Below the pieces are notes generated by a model. That model made no database searches and was not told the origin of the DNA. It saw only the letters and a program-made list of their open reading frames with translations. 64,000 nucleotides of DNA, taken from Aptenodytes patagonicus. Taxonomy: Eukaryota; Chordata; Aves; Sphenisciformes; Spheniscidae. The stretch spans positions 45,431,182 through 45,495,181 of the forward strand of contig NC_134982.1 in assembly GCF_965638725.1 (NCBI RefSeq), written 5' to 3'. Shown piece by piece: positions 54,034-64,000 of this stretch. The position numbers were made by a program, and so were the translations under genes. Positions within the stretch are counted from its first letter, which is position 1. The number at the start of each line of letters is the position of its first letter.

Positions 54034-54124
54034 CCCCGCTCCGCCAGCGCGCATGCGCCGTCCGCGCCCCCCCCCCCCGCGGGGGGGGGGGCGCGGACGG
54101 CGCATGCGCGCTGGCGGAGCGGGG
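54034..54124. repeat. Perfect 44-bp inverted repeat with 3-base spacer
   Basis: Arms 54034-54077 and 54081-54124 are exact reverse complements at all 44 positions, separated by cgc. Each arm holds gcgcatgcgc (54049-54058 and 54100-54109), the core of the NRF-1 consensus, and ends in a run of 11 C or 11 G at the centre. It lies just upstream of UBQLN1. It could form a cruciform or hairpin, or be a sequencing or assembly fold-back. Confidence 0.97.
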
Positions 54125-54206
54125 GTGTGTGTGGTGCGGAGCCCGCGCCCCTCAGCCGCTGCGCGGGAACTCTGCGCTCCCGAAAGCGGCGCTCTCCCTC
54201 GCTCAA

Positions 54207-55729
54207 ATGGCCACAGGGGAGCTTAAAATTCATTTTCAGGTAGGAGGGAGTTCTGCGCTTTGAGGTTTCGGGTAGGGACAGGGAGAAGGTCACGAGGAGT
54301 TTCCCAGTGCTGGGAGCGCGGGTGCCCGAGGCGCAGCTTGCGGTTTGCCGGGAGCTCTAACGCGTAACGCAGCGCCGCGTCGCGTAACGGAGGCCTGTCG
54401 CGACCTGCAAGGTTTTTGTGTTGGGAGAAAAGCGAGAAAACTTAACTCGGTACGGCTTGCGAACCTACGTCGAGGAAATAAATCCCGCCTGTTGCTTTTA
54501 AGTTACTCACTCGGCACCAGCTGAAGGGTGGGAATGCCGGGAATCGGATTTTCCTCAAACTTGGAGCAAAAAAACTTGATGGCTGATGAAACCTACTGTC
54601 ACCGAATTAGGTGTTCTCCCAAAATACGGGTGACTGTCCTGTCTCTCAGGAATTCAAGATGCCGGTTCCGGTGTATGTGTGGCTTCGAATTCCAGAGTCA
54701 AATGCCGGCCCTTCCGTACCCTTCAGTAAGAATTGGCGTTTCCCACAGTAGCCTGACTCACCAGATGATTTACTGGCTTGGTCTGCTGTTGGGATAATCT
54801 CTCGGGAACTCTGTGTAAATTGGTTCAGCTGATACTAAATCAAGTGTAAGACAACATGGTATGCTCCCACCCTCTAAAATTTTTACTGAAGGAAGTTAAG
54901 ACCTGCTAAGAAGTTTAAAAATAGGAATACCAAAGACTGGCTGAAGGCGATTCCACGTTTTGCCTGTCATAGAGCTTTTGGTTTGTTGCAGATAAAGATA
55001 ATTTCTGGCGTATTTAACCACTAAGCCCTTCCTTGGTCATGCTTGTTCCTTTTCCACAGTAGTCACGACCCTACAAGGAGTTGAATTCTGCAGTGGAGCA
55101 CTTCGACACATGCCAGTGCTACATTATCCTGTCGACTGGCAGAGTGAGGAACATAATGAAGTGAAGTTTTGCACTGCAATCAAGCAGTGATTTCAAGCAG
55201 AAATCAATCAATCAGATCAAAGTGCAAGGAGATGTTCCTCATCCCAGGCTGTTTTTAGTTTATAGAAACAGCTCATGCTGATTTTATGGTTATTTGAGTA
55301 GAGTTTGTACTGGAGTAGCACAACTGCTACCTGGTTATGGTCAGCAGAGATTCACAAGTTAGAGAAATAATCATTAGTGTTATTTACTGATGTGTATTTA
55401 TTTACTGATGCATATTTATTGTAAGGGGCAAGGATACTGAAAATTTATAGAAAATAACTTGGAAGCTGTCGAAAGTTCCTAAATGAAGCAAAGAGGAAAT
55501 TTTAGCAAAGAATGGTTGTTTATTCATCTTAATTTTGGTACAGATGGCAGGGATATGGGAGCTCATTTGCCAGTACTGGAAGCGTCCAGATGGAAAACAC
55601 CCTAAAACAGGACAACGTGTTCACAGTCAGATAGCTGAGAACACAACTTATACACGATGCACGGAAAATGAACATGATACAGCGAAGAATTTTGAGTTCT
55701 TAATCCTCCTTAGGCTGATGGGTTTTTAA
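54207..55729 (+). other. Candidate spliced transcript divergent from UBQLN1
   Basis: Three segments join in phase 0: 54207-54239 (MATGELKIHFQ, donor cag|gtagga), 55063-55143 (SRPYKELNSAVEHF onward, acceptor ccacagtag, donor ggcaga|gtgagg) and 55544-55729 (acceptor tttggtacag, ending in TAA). They would encode 99 residues. An alternative second exon at 54650-54725 has very good splice sites (ctgtctctcag; ttca|gtaaga) and reads EFKMPVPVYVWLRIPES. I recognise no family, and length alone does not exclude chance. A non-coding transcript from a bidirectional promoter would look the same. Confidence 0.25.
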
Positions 55730-55859
55730 ACACTTCTTTCTTTCCGCTTGCTCTTTCTTTTCTTTCTCACTTCCTTCCACCTGTGCTTTTATTTCCCCTT
55801 TCTGTAACCATCTGTGCAACTTTTCTTCATCGATTTCTGATCCTAAAGAATGTAATTCA

Positions 55860-58640
55860 GAATGTTTATTAGAGTGAGCAGCTTTATTTTTATGCCACTC
55901 CATTTTTCTCACCTATGGTTATGGTATTCACTGCAGAAGTTCAGCATAATTCCCAATTCTGACTAGGTATCTTCAATTTGGTATTTTTTCCATAGGTAGT
56001 TGATTTAAACCAATGCAAAGTCCTCTAAATTGGCTTGAAGCAAACAAACTGAAAATGAACGTGAAGTGACCAGGGAGTATTTTGATTCAAAGTGAAAATA
56101 CTGGCTCAGGTCACGTTGAACCAAATTAAGAATATCAGTAAAAGGTTTTAAACAGTTTGACCAAACTCAGTTTAATGTTTTACCTGAAGTTAGTGGTGCA
56201 ATTTTGAATTTAGACAAGACCTTAGGTGGTCTAATGGCAGTAAAACTTAAATGCAAGATCTCCAAAGTTTTGCTATAAACTGTGCATAACATTCCTTATA
56301 TTTCTGAATATTAAAACCGAAACATAACACAAACACCTGTGATTTATTCTTAACATACAAGGGAAGAGTAGACTTCTACTTTCATGTGACCTTAAAAAGC
56401 TATTCTACATACTGTTTCCCATTCCTGATTTGCCAGAACGAAGGTTAGGACTCTTGTTTTGGACACAGTTAAAGGGGTTAAATGAAAAAAGCTGCATGCT
56501 GAAGTGTAACTGGATAGACAGCAGTTACCTTCTGCTGTGGATATGGAGCTCACTGTGTGGAGTGAGCCTTTAGTATAGCAAACCACAAGCACGGTGCCTT
56601 ATTAGATCTGAACCAGAGGGCAACACCCTTGTCAGCTCATCAGTAATTCTAATAAACGAAATGCTGTTGTCTCACTTTCAGTGGGGTTTGCTTTACTCTT
56701 TGGAAGACCTTAAAGATCTTTGTAAGTAGCATTAGACGGGAATAGAGCCCTGAGCTTCTGAACTGTGACTGCTAGTTCTTGGCTAGAATCACACACTCGA
56801 AGTCTAGGAAAAGAAGTCATTGGTTTTATTATCCTGATCAGTTAACAGGTATTTTCCAATTTACTCTACTACCTAAGCCCTATCCCTACTTATTTTTCTT
56901 GGTTTGATTCACAAAAATCATATTTAAAGTTTTGTAGTTGTATTTAGTCATATCCATCCCAGCAATTTTTCTCTCCAGCTCCATTCTGCACATGCTTTGG
57001 TCTTTCCAACAGCCTCTTGGTCTCCCTAACCTCTGTTGTGTGGAGCTTTTAGTTTCTTTGGGCAAAGACACCTCAGTTCCTTTCATTTCAGATTTTTTTC
57101 CCCTAAAATTCATTAGTGTTCCTAATTTCAGCATGGGAAACTTGTAATCTGTAGTACTGCTTTAACTGTCTACTTTAAAGGTAGTACAGAACCTATGCAG
57201 TCTAAGCTCTTTCTAACGCTCAGTAAATAAAAGCCTTTTTCTCTTCCTTCTGTTTATTCTGGCTTTCTCATCTCAGCTTTGGTTTTGAGATTCTGATGAT
57301 TTTATTTTTTTTTAAATGAACCTTTTTTTTAAAAAAGGTTTATTGTGTTGCTACATATACAATTTACAGCTTATTTCAAAGCAACTAGGACAGATACAGA
57401 ATACTGTTGAAGATTTGTACAGGAAATCAGAAGAATGATGAAACTGGCTATTGCCAAGTTATATACACTCACAGTCTAAAATGACTCATTGTGGGAAAGT
57501 AATAGGAGGACAATTGCTGAATTTTCAGAAGAAAGCATACTGGGAGTATCCCTTGTGAAACAGGCTGCAACAGCTATAAAAAAAGCTTTGTCTTTATGAA
57601 CATTCAGTTATTACAAATGTAAAAGGAACTAGATACGAGAAAATTTTTTTTTTCCCCAAGAGTCATACAAAAACGTATGAGTAAGAGCAACATAGTGGAG
57701 AACAAATCAGCTGACGGAAAAATTTCTGTGTAATTTACACTGGACCGGCTAATATACCAAGTGGTGAACAGGGAAAGGAGTTGTGTTGAACAATGAGAAC
57801 TGTATTCACCATCGCCCAAATTAGAAATGTGTGTCTATTTCTTTAGCACTTAAAAACACAATGAACTTTTTATGAGGACATGAACACACACTTTTAGAAT
57901 ACAGCTTCTGTTTCATTTTAATAGAATTCCTTCTGTTGTTAATCAGCAAGCATTATACAAACTAATTTTCATTTATGTCAAACTCAGTAACACAAGAAAC
58001 AACACAGGCTAGCTCTACAGTATTGAAGGGGGGGAAGCTTTTACTGAAGGTCCTGAAAGAAAAAAACGAAACGAAACAAAAAAACCCTATATCAAATAGG
58101 GACAGATGGGCAAATTAAAACTTAGAGGAAGACAAATTTATAGGACAGCAGGTAGTCAATCTTTAGGATTTTGGCTTCTAGGCAGCTGAAGCAATAGAAC
58201 TTTGAATTATTCTAAATATGATTTAGCAATTTAAGGACACCTTGAAACAGACTTATTAGATTTTGGGAAAAGATATATATTCTGGATTTCCTGATTCAAA
58301 ATTGCTTACAAATACAAACATGTTGGAAAAGAAATCACATATTAAAAGTTACAGGCACCACTGATTTGATTAGAAAAAAAGACTTGTCTTGTTCTGGTAA
58401 ATATTTCCTGTGGGGCAGCAGATAATGAAAAACATACCACCTCCCCAAATAAAGGGGGTTTAGTTTGAATCAGACTATTAACAAGACAGATTACTTTGTT
58501 CCACCTGGTAGTATTTTATCTGTCAGGATAAGGTGCTGCAGTTATGTGTGGTCACAAGGTTCACAGTTCTGAAAAAGTGGTATCGGTCCCATACTGAGGA
58601 TGTGGTATTCAGAAATTATTTTCAAAGAGTTAGCCAGAAC
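55860..58640. other. Intergenic DNA, no assignable gene
   Basis: AT-rich. A minus-strand frame at 56886-57134 (82 codons, rich in K, E and R) does not splice in phase to its neighbours and shows no domain. A-rich tracts lie near 58060 and 58643. Confidence 0.45.
57339..57344 (-). terminator. Minus-strand AATAAA beside an A/T palindrome
   Basis: AATAAA on the minus strand adjoins aaccttttttttaaaaaaggtt, a short inverted repeat. It could end a transcript extended beyond the GKAP1 gene, but nothing else supports its use. Confidence 0.2.
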
Positions 58641-59457
58641 AAAAAAAAAAAAAAAACAAAACCCACAAACAAACCAGAAAAGGTAGGACAAACAAATCAG
58701 TGAGGCTACAGTAAGACTTCCAGTATTATTATGAAATTTGAATAATTATGTACTATTGGCTACAATGTCTGATTTCTTAGAAAAGTCTTATTCCACTGTT
58801 AGCATCTTCATGGTATTAGTATTCACAAGTTGCTGCTAACTATAAAAGCTTTACAGATTCATAGTACCTTTATCGATAAGGACTTTTGTCCTGCTTTCCT
58901 CTCCTGCCTTGTAGTCAAGTGCTGTCTTCACACATACTTGGCTTTGGAAATTGCTTAGTGCTACAGTGTGTTCAAAAAACCACTCAGTTAAGTCTTCTAT
59001 TTTTAGATCTACAAGTATTTTGCTTTGTGTCCTCCTTAGTCTCTTCGCGGGTTCTTTCCCTCCAACTTCTGTGTTCTCTGCTGATTTCTCAGGTAACTGG
59101 CAAGAGATTTTCTGATCTGTTTCTAGTCAGCCAGCTCCTAGTCATACTTCTGTAATGTTCCACTTCAACAACTATCCCAAAATAAGTAAGATTTCAGGAT
59201 TTAGTACTACATTCAGTGCTGCACAAACAATTCTGCATTTTTATAGCCATATTAGATTCACTGACAGTTAATATGGGACAAAAAAAAAAAAAGTGTTTGA
59301 GCTTTGTCTCTTAGCACAAGAAGAACTGTTTATTACTAGGGAAGAATGACACAGGGCACTTTTCAAAGCTAACAGGTAGGAAAGCTCTTTTTACATGGTA
59401 GTTGCACATGTCAAGCTTCTGCATTTGGCAGCTGAAACCCATGTAGGTATGAAAAGG

Positions 59458-60268
59458 ATACAGGTTGTAGAATCACAGAATGGTTTGGGTTGGAAGGGAC
59501 CTGTCAAAGATCATTAAAGTCCAATCCCCCTGCCTTGGGCAGGGACATCTTTCACGATCAGGTTGCTCAGAGCCCCGTCCAACCCGACCTTGAATGTTTC
59601 CAGGGATGGGGCATCCACCACCTCTCTGGGCAACCTCTTCCGGTGCTTCATCACCCCCATCTTAAAAAAAATTTCTTCCTTATATCTAGTCTAAATCTAC
59701 CCCCCTTTAGTTTAAAGCCATTCCCCCTTGTCCTGTCACAACAGGCCCTGCTAAAAAGTCTGCTGCCATCTTTTTTATAAGTCCCCTTTAAGCACTGATA
59801 GGCTGCAATAAGGTCTCCCCAAAGCCACCTCTTCTCTAGGCTGAACAACCCCAACTCTCTCAGCCTTTCTTCATAGGAGAGGTGTTCCATCCCCCTGAAC
59901 ATTTTCGTGGCCCTCCTCTGGACCTGCTCCAACAGGTCCATGTCTTTCTTATGCTGAGGGCTCCAGAGCTGGACGCAGCACTCCAGGTGGGGTCTCACCA
60001 GAGCAGAGTAGAGGAGCAGAATCACCTCCCTCAACCTGCTGGCTATGCTGCTTCTGATGCAGCCCAGGATACGATTGGCCTTCTGGGCTGTGAGCGCACA
60101 CTGCTGGCTCATGTCCAGCTTTTCATCCACCAGTACCCACAAGTCCTTCTCAGCAGGGCTGCTCTCAATCCCTTCATCCCCCAGCCTGTATTGATACCGG
60201 GGGTTGCCCTGACCCAGATGCAGGACCTTGCATTTGGCCTTGTTGAAGCTCATGATGTCCTATACAGG
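59458..60268. repeat. Probable 7-bp target-site duplication around a CR1
   Basis: atacagg occurs at 59458-59464 and again at 60262-60268, exactly at the two ends of the CR1 copy between them. Confidence 0.5.
59465..60261 (-). mobile_element. CR1 LINE, 5'-truncated, downstream of GKAP1
   Basis: Encodes on the minus strand a 200-codon C-terminal piece of CR1 ORF2 ([78 protein letters not shown]). The 3' UTR reads through the usual tail (ccattctgtgattcta on the minus strand). It lies about 0.5 kb past the GKAP1 stop codon, in the same orientation as GKAP1. The reverse-transcriptase core is absent. Confidence 0.93.
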
Positions 60269-60469
60269 GAGAGGAAATAATGACTGTTGACTTTTTTTTT
60301 TAATTATTATTAAACAGATCTGGATTCAGCAACAGCAAAATGTTTTTGCATGAGCTGTCCCATTTTCAGTTTTGACTTGGTGAAACTTTGACCATTTGCA
60401 TACTAATGCATTTGGATCTTGATAGTCATTAAATAGAGTCGTCTTCTCTGGGAAAGCAAGAATTCAAAC

Positions 60470-60736
60470 ATAGAAATGGAAGAGTAAATTTTATTGAATG
60501 ATGAAAAACTAATGGCATTACAGTTAGTTTCAGCTCTGCTGGAATACTATTTTTCTAATTTTTCTGTAGCAGAAAGTGCAACAAATCAATCAATCAGACT
60601 GTTTAACAAACTAGTAATTGTTAATTTCTCTTCAAAAACTGCATAGTTGAGCAGTTGTACAACAAATATATAAATTTCTGCAAAACCCTGAAGAAAGATT
60701 TGATTTTTTTTGCTTTGAATCTGGTGGCAGAGGAGA
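60470..60736 (-). other. GKAP1: Probable GKAP1 3' UTR
   Basis: From the stop codon to just past the minus-strand AATAAA at 60490-60495. A longer 3' UTR through the CR1 is possible but not needed. Confidence 0.5.
60490..60495 (-). terminator. GKAP1: Poly(A) signal AATAAA for GKAP1
   Basis: tttatt on the plus strand, about 240 bases beyond the stop codon. Confidence 0.5.
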
Positions 60737-60784
60737 TCACCTGCACTGGTCAGATTCTGAGTGCCTTTTCCCTTTTTTCCCACT
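60737..60784 (-). CDS. GKAP1: GKAP1 last coding exon
   Basis: 15 codons and TGA. Basic tail [15 protein letters not shown]. Acceptor tctttcttacag. Confidence 0.94.
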   Translation of the reverse strand, partial: SGKKGKRHSESDQCR

Positions 60785-63700
60785 CTGTAAGAAAGAATTA
60801 AAACAAATGTTTAGTAAATACACTAGACATGACACTTTTATCTGCAGTTATTTTGTATATTAAAGTAGTATAAATTAAAAAGAAAAAGTGGAGGTAAGTT
60901 GCATACTATTATTAAATTATACAACTATTATGGCATGCAAACTCATCTGACATGAAATATATAAATTGAAACAGTCAAGGCACTTACAGGATACATAACT
61001 GAAATGTTAACATCTAGGGATAAAAACATACTGGTTTATTGCTTTTATGGTTGGGTTTTGTTTCTTTGTTTTTAATCCACAGATTTTGGTTACTTTTTTT
61101 TGAAAGGCATCCTTAAGTTTCAAAGCAGTATTCCATAAAAGAAGTGGGACTTGTTATCAAAGACAACGCCACAAAAAGCCATAATATAAGAAGGGCTGTT
61201 CTAGTCAGCCTGCAAGATTACAGGAAAGAATAATAAAAGCAGAAACAACAATCCCTCCAAGGGCACATGAGACAGTTTTCCTAAAAACAAGACACACACA
61301 AAAAAAACCAACTAAAAAAAAAAGTAAAACGCCAACCAGCCAAACAAAAAACCCAAGGGTGATGAATTAAGCAAGAAATACAGCAAGATGTGAAAAGATA
61401 AAAGCATTATTAGACTGGGGAGGGAAGGGGAAAAAGAGCAACAGAATAGTTGATATTGCAGTAATTACGAAGCATATAACAAAGACTGGTTTTTGTAAAT
61501 TTTTTACTGTTATTCTTTTAATCCTGTTTATTATAATTAACCACAAGATAAATTTATCATCTTATTAAAAAATTTCTATTTACAGAGAAAAATACTTAAC
61601 ATTAGCAAAGGCATGGATGGGAGGGGAAAACAAACAGAAGGACTGAAGTTGTAAGTCAGAACAGTGATGAGAATGACTGAATTTGACGAGATTTACTTTA
61701 GTTTCAATTAGTGGTGCGAGCGCTCAGCTTATCTGTAAGGGACTGAACAGGCATATGTATTTGTCAACTGCTGCAAGACAGTTTTAAGAAGGAACTTGCT
61801 CACTTGTGGTAAAGTGACAAGGGGAAAAAGACAACAGAAAGAGACAAGAGATTACATACAGAACCCCATGTAATGCTAGCCAAAGTATCTGATGTAATCA
61901 GAAAAGATTTGTTGCTTCAGAATGAGTAATTATGGCTTGATGAGCCAGTTTTCACAAAATTACAGTATTCCAACACAAACAATGTGTTGCAACTTGAAAT
62001 AGGATAGCTTGCCAAGGACTATATGGCTGCCTTAGAAGTTTGCATTATATACTACAGGCTCTCCTTGTAACCTATGCAAAAGGTCACAGTCAAAACAAAC
62101 AAACAAAACACCCATCAAAACCACACAAAAAACCCAAAACATGTCAAGTCATGTACAAGTACAAATCCTTATTTGCACATACTGTCACTCTTTAAAAAAA
62201 AGTCAATGTTAAGCAGCATACCATTTATGCAAAAATTAACTGAAATTCACTAACATGAGTTGCATTAGCAGCCAAGTTGAACAAAACAGCATATGCACAG
62301 TCAGCAAGACAGCTGATCTTATCACTCATATTTCCACAGAACTCGCTGTGAATATTCTATAAAGATTTGACTAGAGACAGAACTGAGATACAGAACCAAA
62401 GGAAGAATGTGGCAAAAAAAGCCATGAAGTCTACAGTTAGTCCAGTTACACACAGTTAGACTTAGAAAATTAAACCAACTTGTTGCTTGAAGTATGTTTA
62501 GTGACCAGCATACTTCAAGAAGTTTTAAAGTACAGAACAGGTGGTAGACTTCGACTTGCCAAAACTGTGCTTTAGTTTTTGCTACCATTTTTTCTCCTAC
62601 AATATGAACCACTAATTTTTTTTTAACTGGAAAAATTAGAGCTAATAGGTCAGTTCAGAGCACGTTACCTCATGATAGTCTCAGCTACATCAAGAACAGG
62701 TAAACTTAAAAACACAGAAAATAACTACCTGATACTTTGTTAATTCCGCCTGCAGTAGTTTCACTTTGGATCTTTCTTGCTCTAATGCAGCATGAAGTAT
62801 AGTTACCTAAAACATACAGAATATGAATTTATAAAATATCCTTAACATCTATGAGTTTATCAAGTCAATGCTGTTCTCCATTAGTATTGTGTTGGACAAA
62901 CAGGTAATACATGCTGAGTTCAAGAGTGACTACCACTATCATTGTGCATGAAATGAAAGTAGAAGTAAAGTATTCTTTAACAACTTATTTCCCAAGCAAC
63001 ATTCACTGGTTTACCTGTATAATGATACAGAAGAGCTATAAAGTAAGAAGCTTCCGACTTTTGGACTCTGCATTAGTTTATTGCCTAAAACACTTAACTG
63101 ACGTAGTATTATGCAACACAGGTAAGCTTATTACATCACCCTCAAAAAATAGTACTGTGTTGTATGCAAGACGTTTGGACAAGTCAAGGGCTTAGAACTA
63201 ATAGTTGCTGCGGACCAAAAACTAAGCATAGGAAGTCTTGCATGCTCTCCACTACAGTGACTCACCAACTGACATGTCTTAAGTAATTTGTAGCTCACTT
63301 GTGTTCGTAAACTTGAGACTAGAAATCAAAAAAAAAACCAAAACCCCAAAAAACAACCAAACCAAAAAACCACTGAAACACAAAACCAAAAAACTCAAAC
63401 CACCACCCAAGAAAGAAGCATATTCTGAAGCACCTTTCTGAGCTTCCTGGCTTGGGTTACCAGAGAATGATATTCCTAAGGTGCTGTTCAGGGCAAAGTC
63501 ATTTCAGGCATGCTGAGGTCTGCTGTCTTTCCAGAAACAGCTCTATGAGTCATACTGGAGATTTATGTAAAACATCCTCTGACACACATAGTGCAGGGCT
63601 AAGGATGAAATTCAACATTTTGTGCTTCAAACAAGTTTTTGTTTCAGCTTCCTCCCTCCCCCACCTCTATCACTGCCTTAAATAAGTAGCATCTTTGAAA

Positions 63701-64000
63701 TACCCATGAAATTTTACATCTAGAAAATCTTGCTTACCTGTACGGTCAATTCATTTTTGATAATTTGAGATTCATCAACCTGTAGGAGTATTTCTGCTTT
63801 GTCTTTCACTACAGAGAAAGATACAGCATGAGAATCTTTCTAGATTTACAGGTCTTCATCTGCAATAGCACTGTGACATTGCTTTATTTCACTCTTTTGT
63901 TACCACTACATAATGCCACCTTCACTAAAAGAACAGTACATGTCGTAAATCAAAACCAACCATTAGCTACCACTGCCATTAGTAGCAGCTTGAAAAGTTC
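60737..64000 (-). CDS. GKAP1: GKAP1 3' part (last three coding exons)
   Basis: G kinase-anchoring protein 1 (GKAP42), a coiled-coil Golgi protein that binds cGMP-dependent protein kinase I-alpha. Only the C-terminal 65 or so residues lie in the window; the gene continues to the right. Exons 63738-63808, 62729-62806 and 60737-60784 join in phase and read [20 protein letters not shown], then [19 protein letters not shown], then [14 protein letters not shown] and a stop. As I recall the human protein, this matches its end with few substitutions, including the terminal SESDQCR. The region is a heptad-rich coiled coil ending in a basic tail. Orientation is the same as UBQLN1, about 6.9 kb upstream of its start codon. 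Confidence 0.95.
62729..62806 (-). CDS. GKAP1: GKAP1 penultimate coding exon
   Basis: 26 codons, phase 0 at both ends, from [10 protein letters not shown] to ELTKYQ. Acceptor gttttag, donor tcag|gtagtt. Confidence 0.93.
63329..63405. repeat. A/C-rich low-complexity tract
   Basis: Irregular mixture of A runs with CC and CCC (aaaccaaaccaaaaaacc type). Similar tracts occur at 34976-35036, 58643-58681, 61298-61351 and 62092-62140, and as T/G on the plus strand at 29104-29173, 44877-44907 and 51225-51242. Confidence 0.85.
63738..63808 (-). CDS. GKAP1: GKAP1 third-last coding exon
   Basis: Acceptor ctctgtag, donor tacag|gtaagc. The first two bases finish a codon begun in an exon outside the window. 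Encodes a coiled-coil segment. Confidence 0.93.

Larger units (their letters stand above)
55700..59096 (-). other. Candidate cryptic coding exons between GKAP1 and UBQLN1
   Basis: On the minus strand, 58868-59096 is open for 76 codons between a good acceptor (tctcttgccag) and a donor (aaag|gtacta). It contains EDLTEWFFEHTVALSNFQSQ and ends in phase 1. A second segment, 55700-55842, starts after acceptor cattctttag in the matching phase. It encodes a Lys/Glu-rich end (EIDEEKLHRWLQKGEIKAQ, then 26 more residues) and stops with TAA. Joined, they would give 124 codons before the stop. The first segment starts in phase 0, the same phase in which the GKAP1 penultimate exon ends, so an alternative GKAP1 C-terminus is formally possible. 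No family is recognised. Confidence 0.25.

Noticed and set aside
56886-57134. 82-codon minus-strand frame as a middle exon of the candidate gene between GKAP1 and UBQLN1
   Set aside because: Its plausible acceptor (gaattttag) puts it in a frame that meets a stop when joined to the 58868-59096 segment.

Overview
This is vertebrate nuclear DNA, almost certainly from a bird. The evidence is several copies of the CR1 non-LTR retrotransposon, including one with a long intact reverse-transcriptase frame, together with spliced GT-AG genes, CpG-island promoters and long AT-rich introns. Three protein-coding genes can be recognised by translating their exons: IDNK (+), UBQLN1 (-) and GKAP1 (-, 3' end only). 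As I recall, this is the gene order of human 9q21.32, whose avian counterpart lies on the Z chromosome. No bacterial-type features (operons, CRISPR, IS elements) are present.

Layout. 1-11.1 kb is gene-poor. It holds a CR1 fragment at the left edge and one exon-like segment near 5.7 kb. 11.1-12.1 kb is the CpG-island promoter of IDNK, with pentanucleotide repeats just before the start codon. 11,642-16,581 carries the five coding exons of IDNK (gluconate kinase, 187 codons plus stop); a CR1 fragment sits in its fourth intron, and a possible alternative last exon lies at 17.8 kb. 17.9-22.8 kb is intergenic DNA between two genes that converge tail to tail. 22.8-53.8 kb is UBQLN1 on the minus strand. 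Its eleven coding exons have consistent phase and give a 586-residue ubiquilin-1; its first intron is about 15 kb and contains two CR1 insertions, the larger 3.1 kb long. 53.3-54.4 kb is the UBQLN1 CpG island, which holds a perfect 44-bp inverted repeat carrying two NRF-1-like motifs. 54.2-60.5 kb separates UBQLN1 from GKAP1. It contains a 0.8-kb CR1 with a probable 7-bp target-site duplication and two sets of phase-compatible but unrecognised exon-like open frames, one per strand. 60.7 kb to the end holds the last three coding exons of GKAP1.

The three genes do not form a pathway. IDNK phosphorylates gluconate, UBQLN1 shuttles ubiquitylated and aggregation-prone clients to the proteasome, and GKAP1 anchors cGMP-dependent protein kinase at the Golgi. 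Their linkage is conserved synteny.

The most interesting items are the promoter palindrome, the two unexplained spliced-frame candidates between UBQLN1 and GKAP1, the young CR1 copy with a nearly intact ORF2, and the alternative IDNK 3' end, whose donor site overlaps the stop codon. No clearly new biological system is visible. The unexplained frames are weak candidates that need transcript evidence.
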